Shown here: positions 37,304 to 46,716 of the stretch, piece by piece
Layout of the letters: every line of letters starts with the position of its first letter
Position numbering within the stretch: position 1 is the first letter of the stretch
DNA from: Streptomyces venezuelae
GTDB taxonomy: Bacteria > Actinomycetota > Actinomycetes > Streptomycetales > Streptomycetaceae
NCBI RefSeq assembly: GCF_008642315.1
Contig: NZ_CP029192.1
Location: forward strand, 6,758,001-6,822,000
Reading direction: 5' to 3'
DNA length: 64,000 bases
The notes under the pieces: generated by a model
Told to the model about the DNA's origin: nothing
The model's input: only the letters and a program-made list of their open reading frames with translations
The model's database searches: none
Position numbers and translations under genes: made by a program

Positions 37304-38092
37304 TTACTCCCAGCGGAAGAACTTCGCCGCCGCACCGAGCCCGAGCACCGCCCACACCGCGAGGATCCCGAGGTCCCCCCACGGCATGCCCGCGCCGTGC
37401 TGGAGGACGTCGCGCAGGCCGTCCGAGAGCGCCGAGATGGGGAGCAGCCCGAGGAGCGTCTGCGCCGCGTCGGGGAACTTGTCGAGCGGGACGATGACGC
37501 CGCCGCCCATGAGCAGGAGCAGGAAGACGAGGTTCGCGGCGGCCAGGGTCGCCTCCGCCTTGAGCGTGCCCGCCATGAGCAGGCCGAGCCCCGAGAACGC
37601 CGCCGTGCCGAGCACGAGGAGCAGCAGGACCGCGAAGGGGTTGCCGTGCGGCGACCAGCCGAGCGCGAACGCGATGACGGTGACGAGCACCACCTGGAGG
37701 ACCTCGGTGACCAGCACCGAGAGCGTCTTCGCCGTCATCAGCCCCCAGCGCGGCAGCGGCGAGGCACCGAGCCGCTTGAGCACCCCGTACCGGCGCTCGA
37801 AGCCCGTCGCGATGGCCTGCCCGGTGAACGCCGTCGACATCACGGCGAGCGCGAGGATGCCGGGCGCGAGGAAGTCGACGGCCTCGCCCTTGCCCCCCGC
37901 GGTTTCAGTAGGCACGTCGACGATGTCGACCGCGCTGAACAGGACGAGCAGGAGCGTCGGGATGATGACGGTGAGGAGCAGCTGCTCGCCGTTGCGCAGC
38001 AGCATCTTCGTCTCCAGGACCGCCTGCGCCGCGATCATGCGGGGGAGCGGGGCGGCGCCCGGCCTCGGCGTGTACGTTCCGGCGGCGCTCAT
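37304..38092 (-). CDS. ABC-2 type transporter permease
   Basis: The 262-residue protein has six hydrophobic segments and the ABC-2 permease pattern of DrrB-like exporters: LAPGILALAVMSTAFTGQAI, FERRYGVLKRLGASPL (cytoplasmic coupling region) and VFLLLLMGGGVIVPLDKFP. Its start overlaps the ATPase stop by four bases (ATGA), so the two form one export complex. The substrate is unknown. Confidence 0.92.
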   Translation of the reverse strand: MSAAGTYTPRPGAAPLPRMIAAQAVLETKMLLRNGEQLLLTVIIPTLLLVLFSAVDIVDVPTETAGGKGEAVDFLAPGILALAVMSTAFTGQAIATGFERRYGVLKRLGASPLPRWGLMTAKTLSVLVTEVLQVVLVTVIAFALGWSPHGNPFAVLLLLVLGTAAFSGLGLLMAGTLKAEATLAAANLVFLLLLMGGGVIVPLDKFPDAAQTLLGLLPISALSDGLRDVLQHGAGMPWGDLGILAVWAVLGLGAAAKFFRWE

Positions 38093-39012
38093 CCGCGCAG
38101 CTCCTTACCCGTGAGCTCCAAGAAGACGTCTTCCAGGGTGTGGCGTTCGACCGAGATGCGGTCCGGCATGACGCCGTGCTGGGCGCACCACGAGGTGACG
38201 GTGGCGAGCAGCTGCGGGTCGACCGTGCCGCTCACGCGGTAGGTGCCGGGGGTGAGTTCGGCGGCGGCGGAGTCCGGGGGCAGGGCCTTGAGGAGCGAGC
38301 CGACGTCGAGGCCGGGGCGGCCGGTGAAGCGCAGGGTGTTCTCGGCGCCGCCGCGGCACAGCGCGTCGGGACTGCCCTGGGCGATGACCTTGCCCGCGTC
38401 GACGATCGCGACGTCGTCGGAGAGCTCCTCGGCCTCGTCCATGTGGTGGGTCGTGAGGATGACGGAGACCCCGTCGCGGCGCAGGTCCCGCACGAGCTCC
38501 CAGGTGGCCCGGCGCGCCTGCGGGTCGAGGCCGGCGGTCGGCTCGTCGAGGAAGACGAGGTCGGGCCTGCCGACCACGGCCATGGCGAGCGCCAGGCGCT
38601 GCTGCTGGCCGCCGGAGAGCCGCCGGTAGGTGGTACGGCCGCAGCTGCCGAGGCCGAGGCGCTCGATCAGCGCGTCGACGTCCAGCGGGTGCGCGTGGAG
38701 TCTGGCCACGTGGCGGAGCATCTCGTCGGCGCGGGCACCGGAGTAGACGCCGCCGGACTGGAGCATCACGCCGATGCGGGGCCGCAGCGCGTCCGCCTCG
38801 CGGACCGGGTCGAGGCCGAGTACCCGGACGGTGCCGGAGTCCGGCTTCCGGTAGCCCTCGCACGTCTCGATCGTGGTGGTCTTGCCCGCGCCGTTGGGGC
38901 CGAGGACGGCGGTGATGCCGGCCTCCGCCGTCAGGTCGAGACCGTCCACCGCGGTCTTGGGGCCGTACCGCTTGACCAGATTCCTGACCTGGACGACGGG
39001 CTCGTTTCGCAT
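38089..39012 (-). CDS. ABC transporter ATP-binding protein (DrrA type)
   Basis: The 307-residue cytoplasmic ATPase has Walker A GPNGAGKTT, the signature LSGGQQQRLALAMAV and Walker B LVFLDEPTAGLDP, followed by a C-terminal extension typical of DrrA-like exporters of antibiotics, lipids or peptides. It starts at ATG 39012, 11 bases after the acetyltransferase gene. The gene order acetyltransferase-ATPase-permease is that of a detoxification or resistance unit. Confidence 0.95.
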   Translation of the reverse strand: MRNEPVVQVRNLVKRYGPKTAVDGLDLTAEAGITAVLGPNGAGKTTTIETCEGYRKPDSGTVRVLGLDPVREADALRPRIGVMLQSGGVYSGARADEMLRHVARLHAHPLDVDALIERLGLGSCGRTTYRRLSGGQQQRLALAMAVVGRPDLVFLDEPTAGLDPQARRATWELVRDLRRDGVSVILTTHHMDEAEELSDDVAIVDAGKVIAQGSPDALCRGGAENTLRFTGRPGLDVGSLLKALPPDSAAAELTPGTYRVSGTVDPQLLATVTSWCAQHGVMPDRISVERHTLEDVFLELTGKELRG

Positions 39013-39023
39013 GGTGAGCCAGT

Positions 39024-39845
39024 CTAGGGACGGCCCTCGGGTCCCGGATGCGCGGGGCGGTTCGCCGCGAGCCACCGCTCCGCGTACGCCACGGCGTCCG
39101 CCACGGGGAAGAGGCGCGACTCGGCGGCGCCGACGAAGCCGCGTACGACCTCCGTGTCCTTCTCGAACGCGGCGCCGAGCTGCGCGAAGTCCTCCTCGTC
39201 GATCGAGCGCTCCCGCACGGTCTTCCAGACGCGCCCTCGCGACGTCATCGCGGCGAAGGAGTTCTCCTCGTCGGGGCCGGGGATGCGGTACTCGGCCAGG
39301 TGGAACGAGGTGCACGAGTCGTACCCCGCGCCGAGGAGGAGGACGCGGGCGCCCGCCTTCTCCAGGCGGGCCAGGGGGCTGCGCTCGCCGAGCCGGCAGT
39401 CGCGGGCGTGGCCCGCGGTGATCGTGGCGGCGGCGGGGCCGAGCGCCGCGAACGACGTCTGCGGGTGGGCGCTGCGCAACACGCCCGGCCAGGTGCGGAC
39501 GGTCTCCGGGACGATGCCGACGCCGTACGTGGGCGAGGTCAGCGGGTCGTACACGGGCATCGACGCGCGCAGCACCGGCCACCACTCCTCGGGCACGGGC
39601 GGGTTCTGCCACACGGAGGGCTCGGAGTTGTCGCCGGTGTGCGTGGGGACCACGAGCGTGCCCTCGGGGCCCAGGGCGTCCAGGAGCGCCTGGACGAGTG
39701 CGACGGCGCCGCCGCTCACCCAGCCGAGCGCGCTCAGCGAGGTGTGGGCGAGGAGGGTCTCGCCGGGGCGCACACCGAGCCGGAGCAGCTCGCGCGCGAG
39801 GGACTCGCGGGTGCACAAAGGGCCGGTGGGAGGGGGTGTCGGCAT
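39024..39845 (-). CDS. Aminoglycoside N(3)-acetyltransferase family protein
   Basis: The 273-residue protein matches AAC(3)-type acetyl-CoA-dependent acetyltransferases from the N-terminus ([43 protein letters not shown]) through [27 protein letters not shown]. Homologues are common in Streptomyces chromosomes without proven drug targets, so activity on aminoglycosides is not established. It is the first gene of a likely operon with the downstream ABC exporter. Confidence 0.88.
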   Translation of the reverse strand: MPTPPPTGPLCTRESLARELLRLGVRPGETLLAHTSLSALGWVSGGAVALVQALLDALGPEGTLVVPTHTGDNSEPSVWQNPPVPEEWWPVLRASMPVYDPLTSPTYGVGIVPETVRTWPGVLRSAHPQTSFAALGPAAATITAGHARDCRLGERSPLARLEKAGARVLLLGAGYDSCTSFHLAEYRIPGPDEENSFAAMTSRGRVWKTVRERSIDEEDFAQLGAAFEKDTEVVRGFVGAAESRLFPVADAVAYAERWLAANRPAHPGPEGRP

Positions 39846-39915
39846 GGTCAGGGAGTCTCGCGGAAGGACCGCGCGAGCGCCACCGGTTTGATCGATCGGT
39901 GATCGTTTCCGCAGG

Positions 39916-39935
39916 TCAGCTTAGGTATGCCTAAG
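39916..39935. promoter_or_regulatory. Candidate DtxR/IdeR-type iron box
   Basis: CTTAGGTATGCCTAAG (39920-39935) is a palindrome with 6-bp arms. The 19-mer from 39916 agrees with TTAGGTTAGGCTAACCTAA, the iron box of DmdR/IdeR, at 13 of 19 positions by my count. It lies 75 bases upstream of the acetyltransferase start and about 75 upstream of sufR, so either may be controlled. Confidence 0.45.
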
Positions 39936-39970
39936 TGATGCAGCGCACCGTCCGGTGATCAGGACGCGGG

Positions 39971-40000
39971 TTGTCAGGCTCTGAGGAATTACGCAACAAT
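39971..40000 (+). promoter_or_regulatory. Candidate sufR-suf promoter
   Basis: TTGTCA (39971-39976, 5 of 6 match to the -35 consensus) and AACAAT (39995-40000, 4 of 6 to the -10) are 18 bases apart. Transcription would start near 40007, the first base of the sufR GTG, which has no close ribosome-binding site. This suggests a leaderless transcript. The -10 lies inside the SufR palindrome. Confidence 0.5.
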
Positions 40001-40007
40001 GGCGTTG
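39994..40007 (+). promoter_or_regulatory. SufR operator CAAC-N6-GTTG
   Basis: CAACAATGGCGTTG fits exactly the CAAC-N6-GTTG palindrome reported for SufR of Streptomyces avermitilis. Its last G is the first base of the sufR start codon, so bound SufR would cover the -10 region and the transcription start. This predicts self-repression of the whole suf operon when SufR holds its iron-sulfur cluster. Confidence 0.82.
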
Positions 40008-40750
40008 TGAAAAACGTTGGCGAGGCTCCGCAGGAGGAACTCGCGACCGGTGAGCGCTCGACGCGCAACCGTGTCGCGCGGTCCATCCTGGACCACGGCC
40101 CCTCCACCGTCGCCGATCTCGCGAAGCGCCTCGGCCTCACCCAGGCGGCCGTCCGCAGGCACCTGGACGCCCTCGCCCACGAGAACGTGGTCGAGCCCCG
40201 CGAACAGCGGGTCTACGGCGCGCGGACCCGAGGCCGCCCCGCCAAGGTCTTCGCGCTGACCGACTGCGGCCGCGACGCCTTCGACCAGTCGTACGACAAG
40301 CTGGCCGCGGACGCGCTCCGGTGGATCACCGAGCACCACGGCGAAGAGGCCGTCGTCGCGTTCGCCCGGGCGAGGATCACCGCCCAGGCCGAGACGTACC
40401 GGCAGGCGATCGACGCCGCGCCCCCCGAACAGCGCACCGAGGCTCTCGCGAAGGCGTTGACCGCCGACGGGTACGCTGCTACGGCGCGCAGCGCACCGGT
40501 CGGCGAACAGCTCTGCCAGCACCACTGCCCGGTCGCCCATGTCGCCGAACAGTTTCCGCAGCTCTGCGAGGCGGAGACGGAGATCTTCTCCGAACTCCTC
40601 GGCACGCATGTGCAGCGCCTCGCCACCATCGCCCACGGAGACGGCGTCTGCACGACGTTCATTCCGCGCAGCGGCGGCAGCGGCAGCACCACCACCAGGC
40701 AGACCACCACACCAGCATCAGCAAGCACGGCCGGGAGGAACCCCGCATGA
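40007..40750 (+). CDS. sufR: SufR-type iron-sulfur transcriptional repressor
   Basis: GTG 40007 gives a 247-residue ArsR/DeoR-like winged-helix protein ([39 protein letters not shown]). The cysteines expected to hold a [4Fe-4S] cluster are in [11 protein letters not shown] and PQLCEAE. The C-terminus is Ser/Thr-rich and probably disordered. It senses Fe-S cluster supply and represses the suf genes that follow; the operator overlaps its start codon. The stop overlaps sufB (ATGA). Confidence 0.93.
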   Translation: MKNVGEAPQEELATGERSTRNRVARSILDHGPSTVADLAKRLGLTQAAVRRHLDALAHENVVEPREQRVYGARTRGRPAKVFALTDCGRDAFDQSYDKLAADALRWITEHHGEEAVVAFARARITAQAETYRQAIDAAPPEQRTEALAKALTADGYAATARSAPVGEQLCQHHCPVAHVAEQFPQLCEAETEIFSELLGTHVQRLATIAHGDGVCTTFIPRSGGSGSTTTRQTTTPASASTAGRNPA

Positions 40751-42168
40751 CGCTCCCCACGGAGACTGCCCACCCCGAACTCGAGGGCCTGGGCAACTAC
40801 GAATACGGCTGGGCCGACTCCGACGTCGCCGGTGCCTCTGCCAAGCGCGGCATCAACGAGGACGTCGTCCGCGACATCTCGGCGAAGAAGAACGAGCCGG
40901 AGTGGATGACCAAGCTCCGCCTCAAGGGCCTGCGCCTCTTCGACAAGAAGCCCATGCCCAACTGGGGCTCGGACCTCACGGGCATCGACTTCGACAACAT
41001 CAAGTACTTCGTGCGCTCCACGGAGAAGCAGGCGGAGTCCTGGGAGGACCTGCCCGAGGACATCAAGAACACGTACGACAAGCTCGGCATCCCCGAGGCG
41101 GAGAAGCAGCGCCTCGTCGCCGGTGTCGCGGCCCAGTACGAGTCCGAGGTCGTCTACCACCAGATCCGCGAGGACCTGGAGGAGCAGGGCGTCATCTTCC
41201 TGGACACCGACACGGCGCTGAAGGAGCACCCGGAGCTCTTCAAGGAGTACTTCGGGACCGTCATCCCCGTCGGTGACAACAAGTTCGCCTCGCTGAACAG
41301 CGCCGTCTGGTCCGGCGGCTCGTTCATCTACGTCCCCAAGGGCGTGCACGTCGAGATCCCGCTCCAGGCCTACTTCCGCATCAACACGGAGAACATGGGT
41401 CAGTTCGAGCGGACCCTGATCATCGTCGACGAGGACGCGTACGTTCACTACGTCGAGGGCTGCACCGCCCCGATCTACAAGTCGGACTCGCTGCACTCCG
41501 CCGTCGTCGAGATCATCGTCAAGAAGGGCGGCCGCTGCCGCTACACGACGATCCAGAACTGGTCGAACAACGTCTACAACCTGGTCACCAAGCGCGCCGT
41601 GGCGTACGAGGGCGCGACCATGGAGTGGATCGACGGCAACATCGGCTCCAAGGTGACGATGAAGTACCCCGCCGTCTACCTCATGGGCGAGCACGCCAAG
41701 GGCGAGACCCTGTCCATCGCCTTCGCGGGCGAGGGCCAGCACCAGGACGCCGGCTCCAAGATGGTCCACATGGCGCCGAACACGTCGTCCAACATCGTCT
41801 CCAAGTCGGTGGCGCGCGGCGGCGGTCGTACGTCGTACCGCGGCCTCGTCGAGATCGGTGAGGGCGCCGCCGGATCGAAGTCGAACGTGCTCTGCGACGC
41901 ACTGCTCGTCGACACGATCTCGCGCTCGGACACCTATCCCTATGTCGACGTCCGCGAGGACGACGTCTCCATGGGTCACGAGGCCACCGTCTCCAAGGTC
42001 TCCGACGACCAGCTCTTCTACCTGATGAGCCGCGGCATGACGGAGTTCGAGGCCATGGCGATGATCGTGCGCGGCTTCGTCGAGCCGATCGCCAAGGAGC
42101 TCCCCATGGAGTACGCGCTGGAGCTCAACCGGCTGATCGAGCTGCAGATGGAGGGTTCGGTCGGCTAA
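40747..42168 (+). CDS. sufB: Fe-S cluster assembly scaffold SufB
   Basis: With SufC and SufD it forms the scaffold on which iron-sulfur clusters are built. The 473-residue protein starts at ATG 40747 behind GGGAGGA, overlapping the sufR stop. Motifs include [42 protein letters not shown], the cysteine-containing [20 protein letters not shown] and the C-terminal [20 protein letters not shown] common to SufB and SufD. Confidence 0.97.
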   Translation: MTLPTETAHPELEGLGNYEYGWADSDVAGASAKRGINEDVVRDISAKKNEPEWMTKLRLKGLRLFDKKPMPNWGSDLTGIDFDNIKYFVRSTEKQAESWEDLPEDIKNTYDKLGIPEAEKQRLVAGVAAQYESEVVYHQIREDLEEQGVIFLDTDTALKEHPELFKEYFGTVIPVGDNKFASLNSAVWSGGSFIYVPKGVHVEIPLQAYFRINTENMGQFERTLIIVDEDAYVHYVEGCTAPIYKSDSLHSAVVEIIVKKGGRCRYTTIQNWSNNVYNLVTKRAVAYEGATMEWIDGNIGSKVTMKYPAVYLMGEHAKGETLSIAFAGEGQHQDAGSKMVHMAPNTSSNIVSKSVARGGGRTSYRGLVEIGEGAAGSKSNVLCDALLVDTISRSDTYPYVDVREDDVSMGHEATVSKVSDDQLFYLMSRGMTEFEAMAMIVRGFVEPIAKELPMEYALELNRLIELQMEGSVG

Positions 42169-42229
42169 GACCGGACACCGTCCCCGCAGCGACTGACTTC
42201 TTACGCAGAGAGAGAGCACGACGACAGCC

Positions 42230-43411
42230 ATGGCTGAGGCTCAGAACATTCCGGTCGGGTCGACGACCGCCGGGTCCATCGCGGTGGCCGCCGAGTCCAC
42301 CGTCGCCACCCGCATGAGCGCTCCCCCGTCGTACGACGTGGACAGCTTCCCGGTCCCGCACGGCCGCGAGGAGGAGTGGCGGTTCACGCCGCTGGAGCGC
42401 CTGCGCGGGCTGCACGACGGCAGCGCGGTCGCCGACGGCGGCATCCGCGTCGAGGTGAACGCCCCCGAGGGCGTCACCCAGGAGACCGTCGGCCGCGACG
42501 ACGCCCGCGTCGGCAAGGCGGGCAAGCCCGTCGACCGCGTCGCCGCCCAGGCCTACTCGTCCTTCGAGAAGGCCTCGGTCGTGACCGTCCCCAAGGACAC
42601 GGTGCTCACCGAGCCCATCCGCATCGCCGTGCACGGCGAGGGCGGCACCGCCTTCGCACACCAGGTCGTCGAGCTCGGCGCGTTCGCCGAGGCCCTCGTC
42701 GTCATCGACCACACCGGTGACGCCGTGCTCGCCGCCAACGTCGACTTCGTCGTCGGCGACGGCGCCAAGCTCACCGTCGTCTCCGTCCAGGACTGGGACG
42801 ACACCGCGGTGCACGTCGCCCAGCACAACGCGCTGGTCGGCCGTGACGCGTCCTTCAAGTCCGTCGTCGTCACCTTCGGCGGCGACCTGGTCCGGCTCCA
42901 CCCGCGCGTGAACTACGCGGGCACCGGCGGCGAGGCCGAGCTCTTCGGCCTGTACGTCACCGACGCCGGCCAGCACCAGGAGCACCGCCTCCTGGTCGAC
43001 CACAACACCCCGCACTGCAAGTCGAACGTCGTCTACAAGGGCGCGCTCCAGGGCGACGACGCCCACGCGGTGTGGATCGGCGACGTCCTCATCGAGGCCG
43101 CCGCCGAGGGCACGGACACGTACGAGATGAACCGCAACCTGGTTCTGACCGACGGCGCCCGGGTCGACTCCGTGCCGAACCTCGAGATCGAGACCGGCGA
43201 GATCGTCGGCGCGGGCCACGCCTCCGCGACCGGCCGCTTCGACGACGAGCAGCTCTTCTACCTGCAGTCGCGAGGCATCCCGGAGGAGGAGGCCCGCCGC
43301 CTCGTCGTCCGCGGCTTCTTCGCCGAGCTCGTCCAGCAGATCGGCCTGCCCGACGTCGAGGAGCGCCTCATCGCGAAGATCGAAGAGGAGCTGGAGGCGA
43401 CCGTCGCATGA
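42230..43411 (+). CDS. sufD: Fe-S cluster assembly protein SufD
   Basis: SufD pairs with SufB through its beta-helix core. In the 393-residue protein the homologous segments are the N-terminal REEEWRFTPLERLRGL, HQEHRLLVDHNTPHCKSNVVY and, near the end, FYLQSRGIPEEEARRLVVRGF. It begins 61 bases after sufB; its stop overlaps the Rieske ferredoxin gene (ATGA). Confidence 0.96.
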   Translation: MAEAQNIPVGSTTAGSIAVAAESTVATRMSAPPSYDVDSFPVPHGREEEWRFTPLERLRGLHDGSAVADGGIRVEVNAPEGVTQETVGRDDARVGKAGKPVDRVAAQAYSSFEKASVVTVPKDTVLTEPIRIAVHGEGGTAFAHQVVELGAFAEALVVIDHTGDAVLAANVDFVVGDGAKLTVVSVQDWDDTAVHVAQHNALVGRDASFKSVVVTFGGDLVRLHPRVNYAGTGGEAELFGLYVTDAGQHQEHRLLVDHNTPHCKSNVVYKGALQGDDAHAVWIGDVLIEAAAEGTDTYEMNRNLVLTDGARVDSVPNLEIETGEIVGAGHASATGRFDDEQLFYLQSRGIPEEEARRLVVRGFFAELVQQIGLPDVEERLIAKIEEELEATVA

Positions 43412-43752
43412 GCCTCGACCAAGCCCGCTTCGTTCGGGCCTGTGGACTGAGCGAGCTGGAGGAGGACACCCCGAAGCGGGTGGAACTCGACGGCACGCCG
43501 GTCTCGGTCGTCCACACCGAGGGCGAGGTGTACGCGATTCACGACATCTGCTCGCACGCGAACGTCTCCCTCTCCGAGGGCGAGGTGGAGGACTGTCAGA
43601 TCGAGTGCTGGCTGCACGGCTCCAGCTTCGACCTCCGCACCGGCAAGCCGTCCGGCCTTCCCGCGACGCGCCCCGTCCCCGTATACCCCGTAAAGATCGA
43701 AGGGGGCGATGTACTCGTTGACGTACACGCCTCCCTTTCCCAGGAGTCCTGA
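43408..43752 (+). CDS. Rieske-type [2Fe-2S] ferredoxin of the suf operon
   Basis: The 114-residue soluble protein resembles the ferredoxin of bacterial dioxygenases. The cluster ligands are CSHANVSLSEG and CWLHGSSFD. It lacks the disulfide cysteines of high-potential Rieske proteins; no signal peptide is present, so it works in the cytoplasm. Placement between sufD and sufC, with overlapping codons, suggests electron supply to cluster assembly; no experiment known to me proves this. Confidence 0.92.
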   Translation: MSLDQARFVRACGLSELEEDTPKRVELDGTPVSVVHTEGEVYAIHDICSHANVSLSEGEVEDCQIECWLHGSSFDLRTGKPSGLPATRPVPVYPVKIEGGDVLVDVHASLSQES

Positions 43753-43759
43753 GGCACCC

Positions 43760-44524
43760 ATGGCAACGCTTGAAATCAAGGACCTGCACGTCACCGTCGA
43801 GGCCGACAACGCCACGAAGGAGATCCTCAAGGGCGTCGACCTGACCGTGAAGCAGGGCGAGACCCACGCCATCATGGGCCCGAACGGCTCCGGCAAGTCG
43901 ACGCTCGCCTACTCGGTCGCGGGTCACCCCAAGTACACGATCACCCAGGGCAGCGTGACCCTCGACGGCGAGGACGTCCTCGAGATGTCCGTCGACGAGC
44001 GCGCCCGCGCCGGCATGTTCCTGGCCATGCAGTACCCGGTCGAGGTCCCCGGCGTCTCGGTCTCCAACTTCCTGCGCACGTCGGCGACGGCGATCCGCGG
44101 CGAGGCCCCCAAGCTGCGCACCTGGGTGAAGGAGGTCAAGTCCGCGATGGAGCAGCTCCAGATGGACCCGGCCTTCGCCGAGCGCAACGTGAACGAGGGC
44201 TTCTCCGGCGGTGAGAAGAAGCGCCACGAGATCCTCCAGATGGAGCTCCTCAAGCCGAAGATCGCGATCCTCGACGAGACGGACTCCGGTCTGGACGTCG
44301 ACGCGCTGCGCCAGGTCTCGGACGGCGTCAACCGCGTCCGCGAGACGGGTGAGGTCGGCACCCTGCTGATCACGCACTACACCCGCATCCTGCGCTACAT
44401 CAAGCCCGACTTCGTGCACGTCTTCGCGAACGGCCGCATCGCCGAGTCCGGCGGCGCCGAGCTCGCCGACAAGCTGGAGGCCGAGGGCTACGAGGCCTAC
44501 ACGAAGGGTGGCGCATCCGCGTGA
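43760..44524 (+). CDS. sufC: Fe-S cluster assembly ATPase SufC
   Basis: The ABC-type ATPase of the SufBCD scaffold. Its 254 residues, from ATG 43760, hold Walker A GPNGSGKST, the signature GFSGGEKKR and Walker B AILDETDSGLD, diagnostic for SufC, with LLITHYTRILRYIKPDFVHV. The GTG of sufS overlaps its stop (GTGA). Confidence 0.97.
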   Translation: MATLEIKDLHVTVEADNATKEILKGVDLTVKQGETHAIMGPNGSGKSTLAYSVAGHPKYTITQGSVTLDGEDVLEMSVDERARAGMFLAMQYPVEVPGVSVSNFLRTSATAIRGEAPKLRTWVKEVKSAMEQLQMDPAFAERNVNEGFSGGEKKRHEILQMELLKPKIAILDETDSGLDVDALRQVSDGVNRVRETGEVGTLLITHYTRILRYIKPDFVHVFANGRIAESGGAELADKLEAEGYEAYTKGGASA

Positions 44525-45777
44525 CACAGCTGCCGGGCCTCCTCGACACCGAGGCGATCCGCAAGGACTTCCCGATCCTGGATCGCACGATCCACGACGG
44601 CAAGAAGCTCGTGTACCTGGACAACGCGGCGACCTCGCAGACCCCGCGCCAGGTCCTCGACGTACTGAACGAGTACTACGAGCAGCACAACGCCAACGTT
44701 CACCGCGGCGTGCACGTCCTCGCCGAGGAGGCCACGGCGCTGTACGAGGGCGCCCGTGACAAGGTCGCGGAATTCATCAACGCGCCCAGCCGCGACGAGG
44801 TGATCTTCACCAAGAACGCCTCGGAGTCGCTGAACCTCGTGGCCAACATGCTGGGCTGGGCCGACGAGCCCTACCGCGTGGACCACGAGACCGAGATCGT
44901 CATCACGGAGATGGAGCACCACTCCAACATCGTCCCGTGGCAGCTGCTCTCGCAGCGCACCGGCGCGAAGCTGAAGTGGTTCGGCCTCACCGACGACGGC
45001 CGCCTGGACCTCTCCAACATCGAGGAGGTCATCACCGAGAAGACGAAGATCGTCTCCTTCGTGCTGGTCTCCAACATCCTGGGCACGCACAACCCGGTCG
45101 AGGCCATCGTGCGCCGCGCCCAGGAGGTCGGCGCGCTCGTCCTCATCGACGCCTCGCAGGCCGCCCCGCACATGCCGCTGGACGTGCAGGCGCTGCAGGC
45201 CGACTTCGTGGCCTTCACCGGCCACAAGATGTGCGGTCCGACGGGCATCGGCGTGCTGTGGGGCCGGCAGGAACTCCTGGAGGACCTGCCCCCGTTCCTC
45301 GGCGGCGGCGAGATGATCGAGACCGTGTCGATGAACTCGTCGACGTACGCGCCCGCGCCGCACAAGTTCGAGGCCGGCACGCCGCCGGTCTCCCAGGCCG
45401 TGGGCCTGGGCGCGGCCGTGGACTACCTCTCGGCCATCGGCATGGACAAGATCGCCGCGCACGAGCAGGCGATCACCGAGTACGCGGTCAAGCGCCTCCT
45501 GGAGGTCCCCGACCTCCGGATCATCGGCCCGACCACGGCCGAGGAGCGCGGCGCCGCGATCTCCTTCACGCTCGGCGACATCCACCCGCACGACGTGGGC
45601 CAGGTCCTCGACGAGCAGGGCATCGCGGTGCGCGTGGGTCACCACTGCGCGCGCCCCGTCTGCCTCCGGTACGGAATTCCTGCGACCACGCGAGCGTCGT
45701 TCTATCTGTACTCCACGCCCGGCGAGATCGACGCTCTCGTCGACGGCCTGGAGCACGTACGGAACTTCTTCGGCTGA
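44521..45777 (+). CDS. sufS: Cysteine desulfurase SufS
   Basis: The PLP enzyme takes sulfur from cysteine and passes it to SufU. The 418-residue protein has YLDNAATSQTP at the N-terminus, the PLP lysine in FTGHKMCGPTGIG, and the catalytic cysteine in VRVGHHCARPVC. It starts at GTG 44521, overlapping sufC, and is 16 bases upstream of sufU. Confidence 0.97.
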   Translation: MTQLPGLLDTEAIRKDFPILDRTIHDGKKLVYLDNAATSQTPRQVLDVLNEYYEQHNANVHRGVHVLAEEATALYEGARDKVAEFINAPSRDEVIFTKNASESLNLVANMLGWADEPYRVDHETEIVITEMEHHSNIVPWQLLSQRTGAKLKWFGLTDDGRLDLSNIEEVITEKTKIVSFVLVSNILGTHNPVEAIVRRAQEVGALVLIDASQAAPHMPLDVQALQADFVAFTGHKMCGPTGIGVLWGRQELLEDLPPFLGGGEMIETVSMNSSTYAPAPHKFEAGTPPVSQAVGLGAAVDYLSAIGMDKIAAHEQAITEYAVKRLLEVPDLRIIGPTTAEERGAAISFTLGDIHPHDVGQVLDEQGIAVRVGHHCARPVCLRYGIPATTRASFYLYSTPGEIDALVDGLEHVRNFFG

Positions 45778-45793
45778 GGGGCTGGCTGGGAAC

Positions 45794-46264
45794 GTGAAGC
45801 TGGATTCGATGTACCAGGAAGTCATCCTGGACCACTACAAGCACCCGCACGGGCGTGGTCTGCGCGATGGCGACGCCGAGGTGCACCACGTCAACCCGAC
45901 GTGCGGCGACGAGATCACGCTGCGCGTCAAGTACGACGGGTCGACGATCGCCGACGTGTCGTACGAGGGCCAGGGCTGCTCCATCAGCCAGGCCAGCGCG
46001 TCCGTCCTGAACGACCTCCTGGTCGGCAAGGAGCTCGGACAGGCGCAGCAGATCCAGGAGGTCTTCCTGGAGCTGATGCAGTCCAAGGGCAAGCTGGAGC
46101 CCGACGACGCGATGGAGGAGGTCCTGGAGGACGCGGTCGCGTTCGCCGGGGTCTCCAAGTACCCGGCACGCGTGAAGTGTGCTCTGCTGAGCTGGATGGC
46201 GTGGAAGGACGCGACAGCGCAGGCGCTGGGCAACGACGCCGTCGCTGAAAGGAAGACCGCATGA
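45794..46264 (+). CDS. sufU: SufU zinc-dependent sulfurtransferase
   Basis: SufU accepts persulfide from SufS. The 156-residue protein starts at GTG 45794 and has the zinc ligands Cys and Asp in NPTCGDEIT, Cys in EGQGCSISQASAS and Cys in RVKCALLSW. The longer loop between the second and third motifs distinguishes SufU from IscU. The stop overlaps the DUF59 gene by four bases. Confidence 0.95.
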   Translation: MKLDSMYQEVILDHYKHPHGRGLRDGDAEVHHVNPTCGDEITLRVKYDGSTIADVSYEGQGCSISQASASVLNDLLVGKELGQAQQIQEVFLELMQSKGKLEPDDAMEEVLEDAVAFAGVSKYPARVKCALLSWMAWKDATAQALGNDAVAERKTA

Positions 46265-46599
46265 GCGAGAACGAGACCCTGACCACGAAGCCCGCTTCCG
46301 AGGAAGAGGTCCGCGAGGCGCTGTACGACGTCGTCGACCCCGAGCTGGGCATCGACGTCGTCAACCTCGGCCTGATCTACGGCGTGCACATCGACGACGC
46401 CAACATCGCCACGATCGACATGACGCTCACGTCCGCGGCCTGCCCGCTGACCGACGTCATCGAGGACCAGGCGAAGTCGGCGACGGAAGGCATCGTCAAC
46501 GAGCTCCGGATCAACTGGGTCTGGATGCCGCCGTGGGGCCCCGACAAGATCACGGACGATGGGCGCGAGCAGCTTCGGGCGCTCGGGTTCAACGTCTGA
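46261..46599 (+). CDS. DUF59/MIP18 family metal-sulfur cluster assembly factor (SufT-like)
   Basis: The 112-residue protein matches the family core: EEVREALYDVVDPELGIDVVNLGLIYGV and TLTSAACPLTDVIEDQ with the single conserved cysteine, then WMPPWGPDKITDDGREQL. Homologues mature Fe-S proteins. Its ATG overlaps the sufU stop and it ends the suf operon before a strong terminator. Confidence 0.94.
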   Translation: MSENETLTTKPASEEEVREALYDVVDPELGIDVVNLGLIYGVHIDDANIATIDMTLTSAACPLTDVIEDQAKSATEGIVNELRINWVWMPPWGPDKITDDGREQLRALGFNV

Positions 46600-46614
46600 G
46601 CGACACCGCTGCCG

Positions 46615-46650
46615 CGAAGCCCCCCGGAGATCCTCCGGGGGGCTTCGTCG
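46615..46650 (+). terminator. Terminator of the suf operon
   Basis: CGAAGCCCCCCGGAG (46615-46629) pairs perfectly with CTCCGGGGGGCTTCG (46633-46647), a 15-bp stem with the loop ATC. It lies 16 bases after the stop. Confidence 0.88.
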
Positions 46651-46686
46651 TGCCCGCTTCCGTTCCGGTCACGCTTTTGTGTACGG

Positions 46687-46708
46687 GTGTACGCATCGAT
46701 ATGTACAC
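46687..46708 (+). promoter_or_regulatory. Operator-like inverted repeat upstream of the SMR-tetR pair
   Basis: GTGTAC (46687-46692), ten bases, then GTACAC (46703-46708) form an exact inverted repeat. A further GTGTACG (46679-46685) precedes it. It ends eight bases before the SMR gene ATG (46717), which has no Shine-Dalgarno sequence, so a leaderless mRNA blocked by the TetR protein encoded next is the likely control. Confidence 0.6.
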
Positions 46709-46716
46709 TCGTACGC

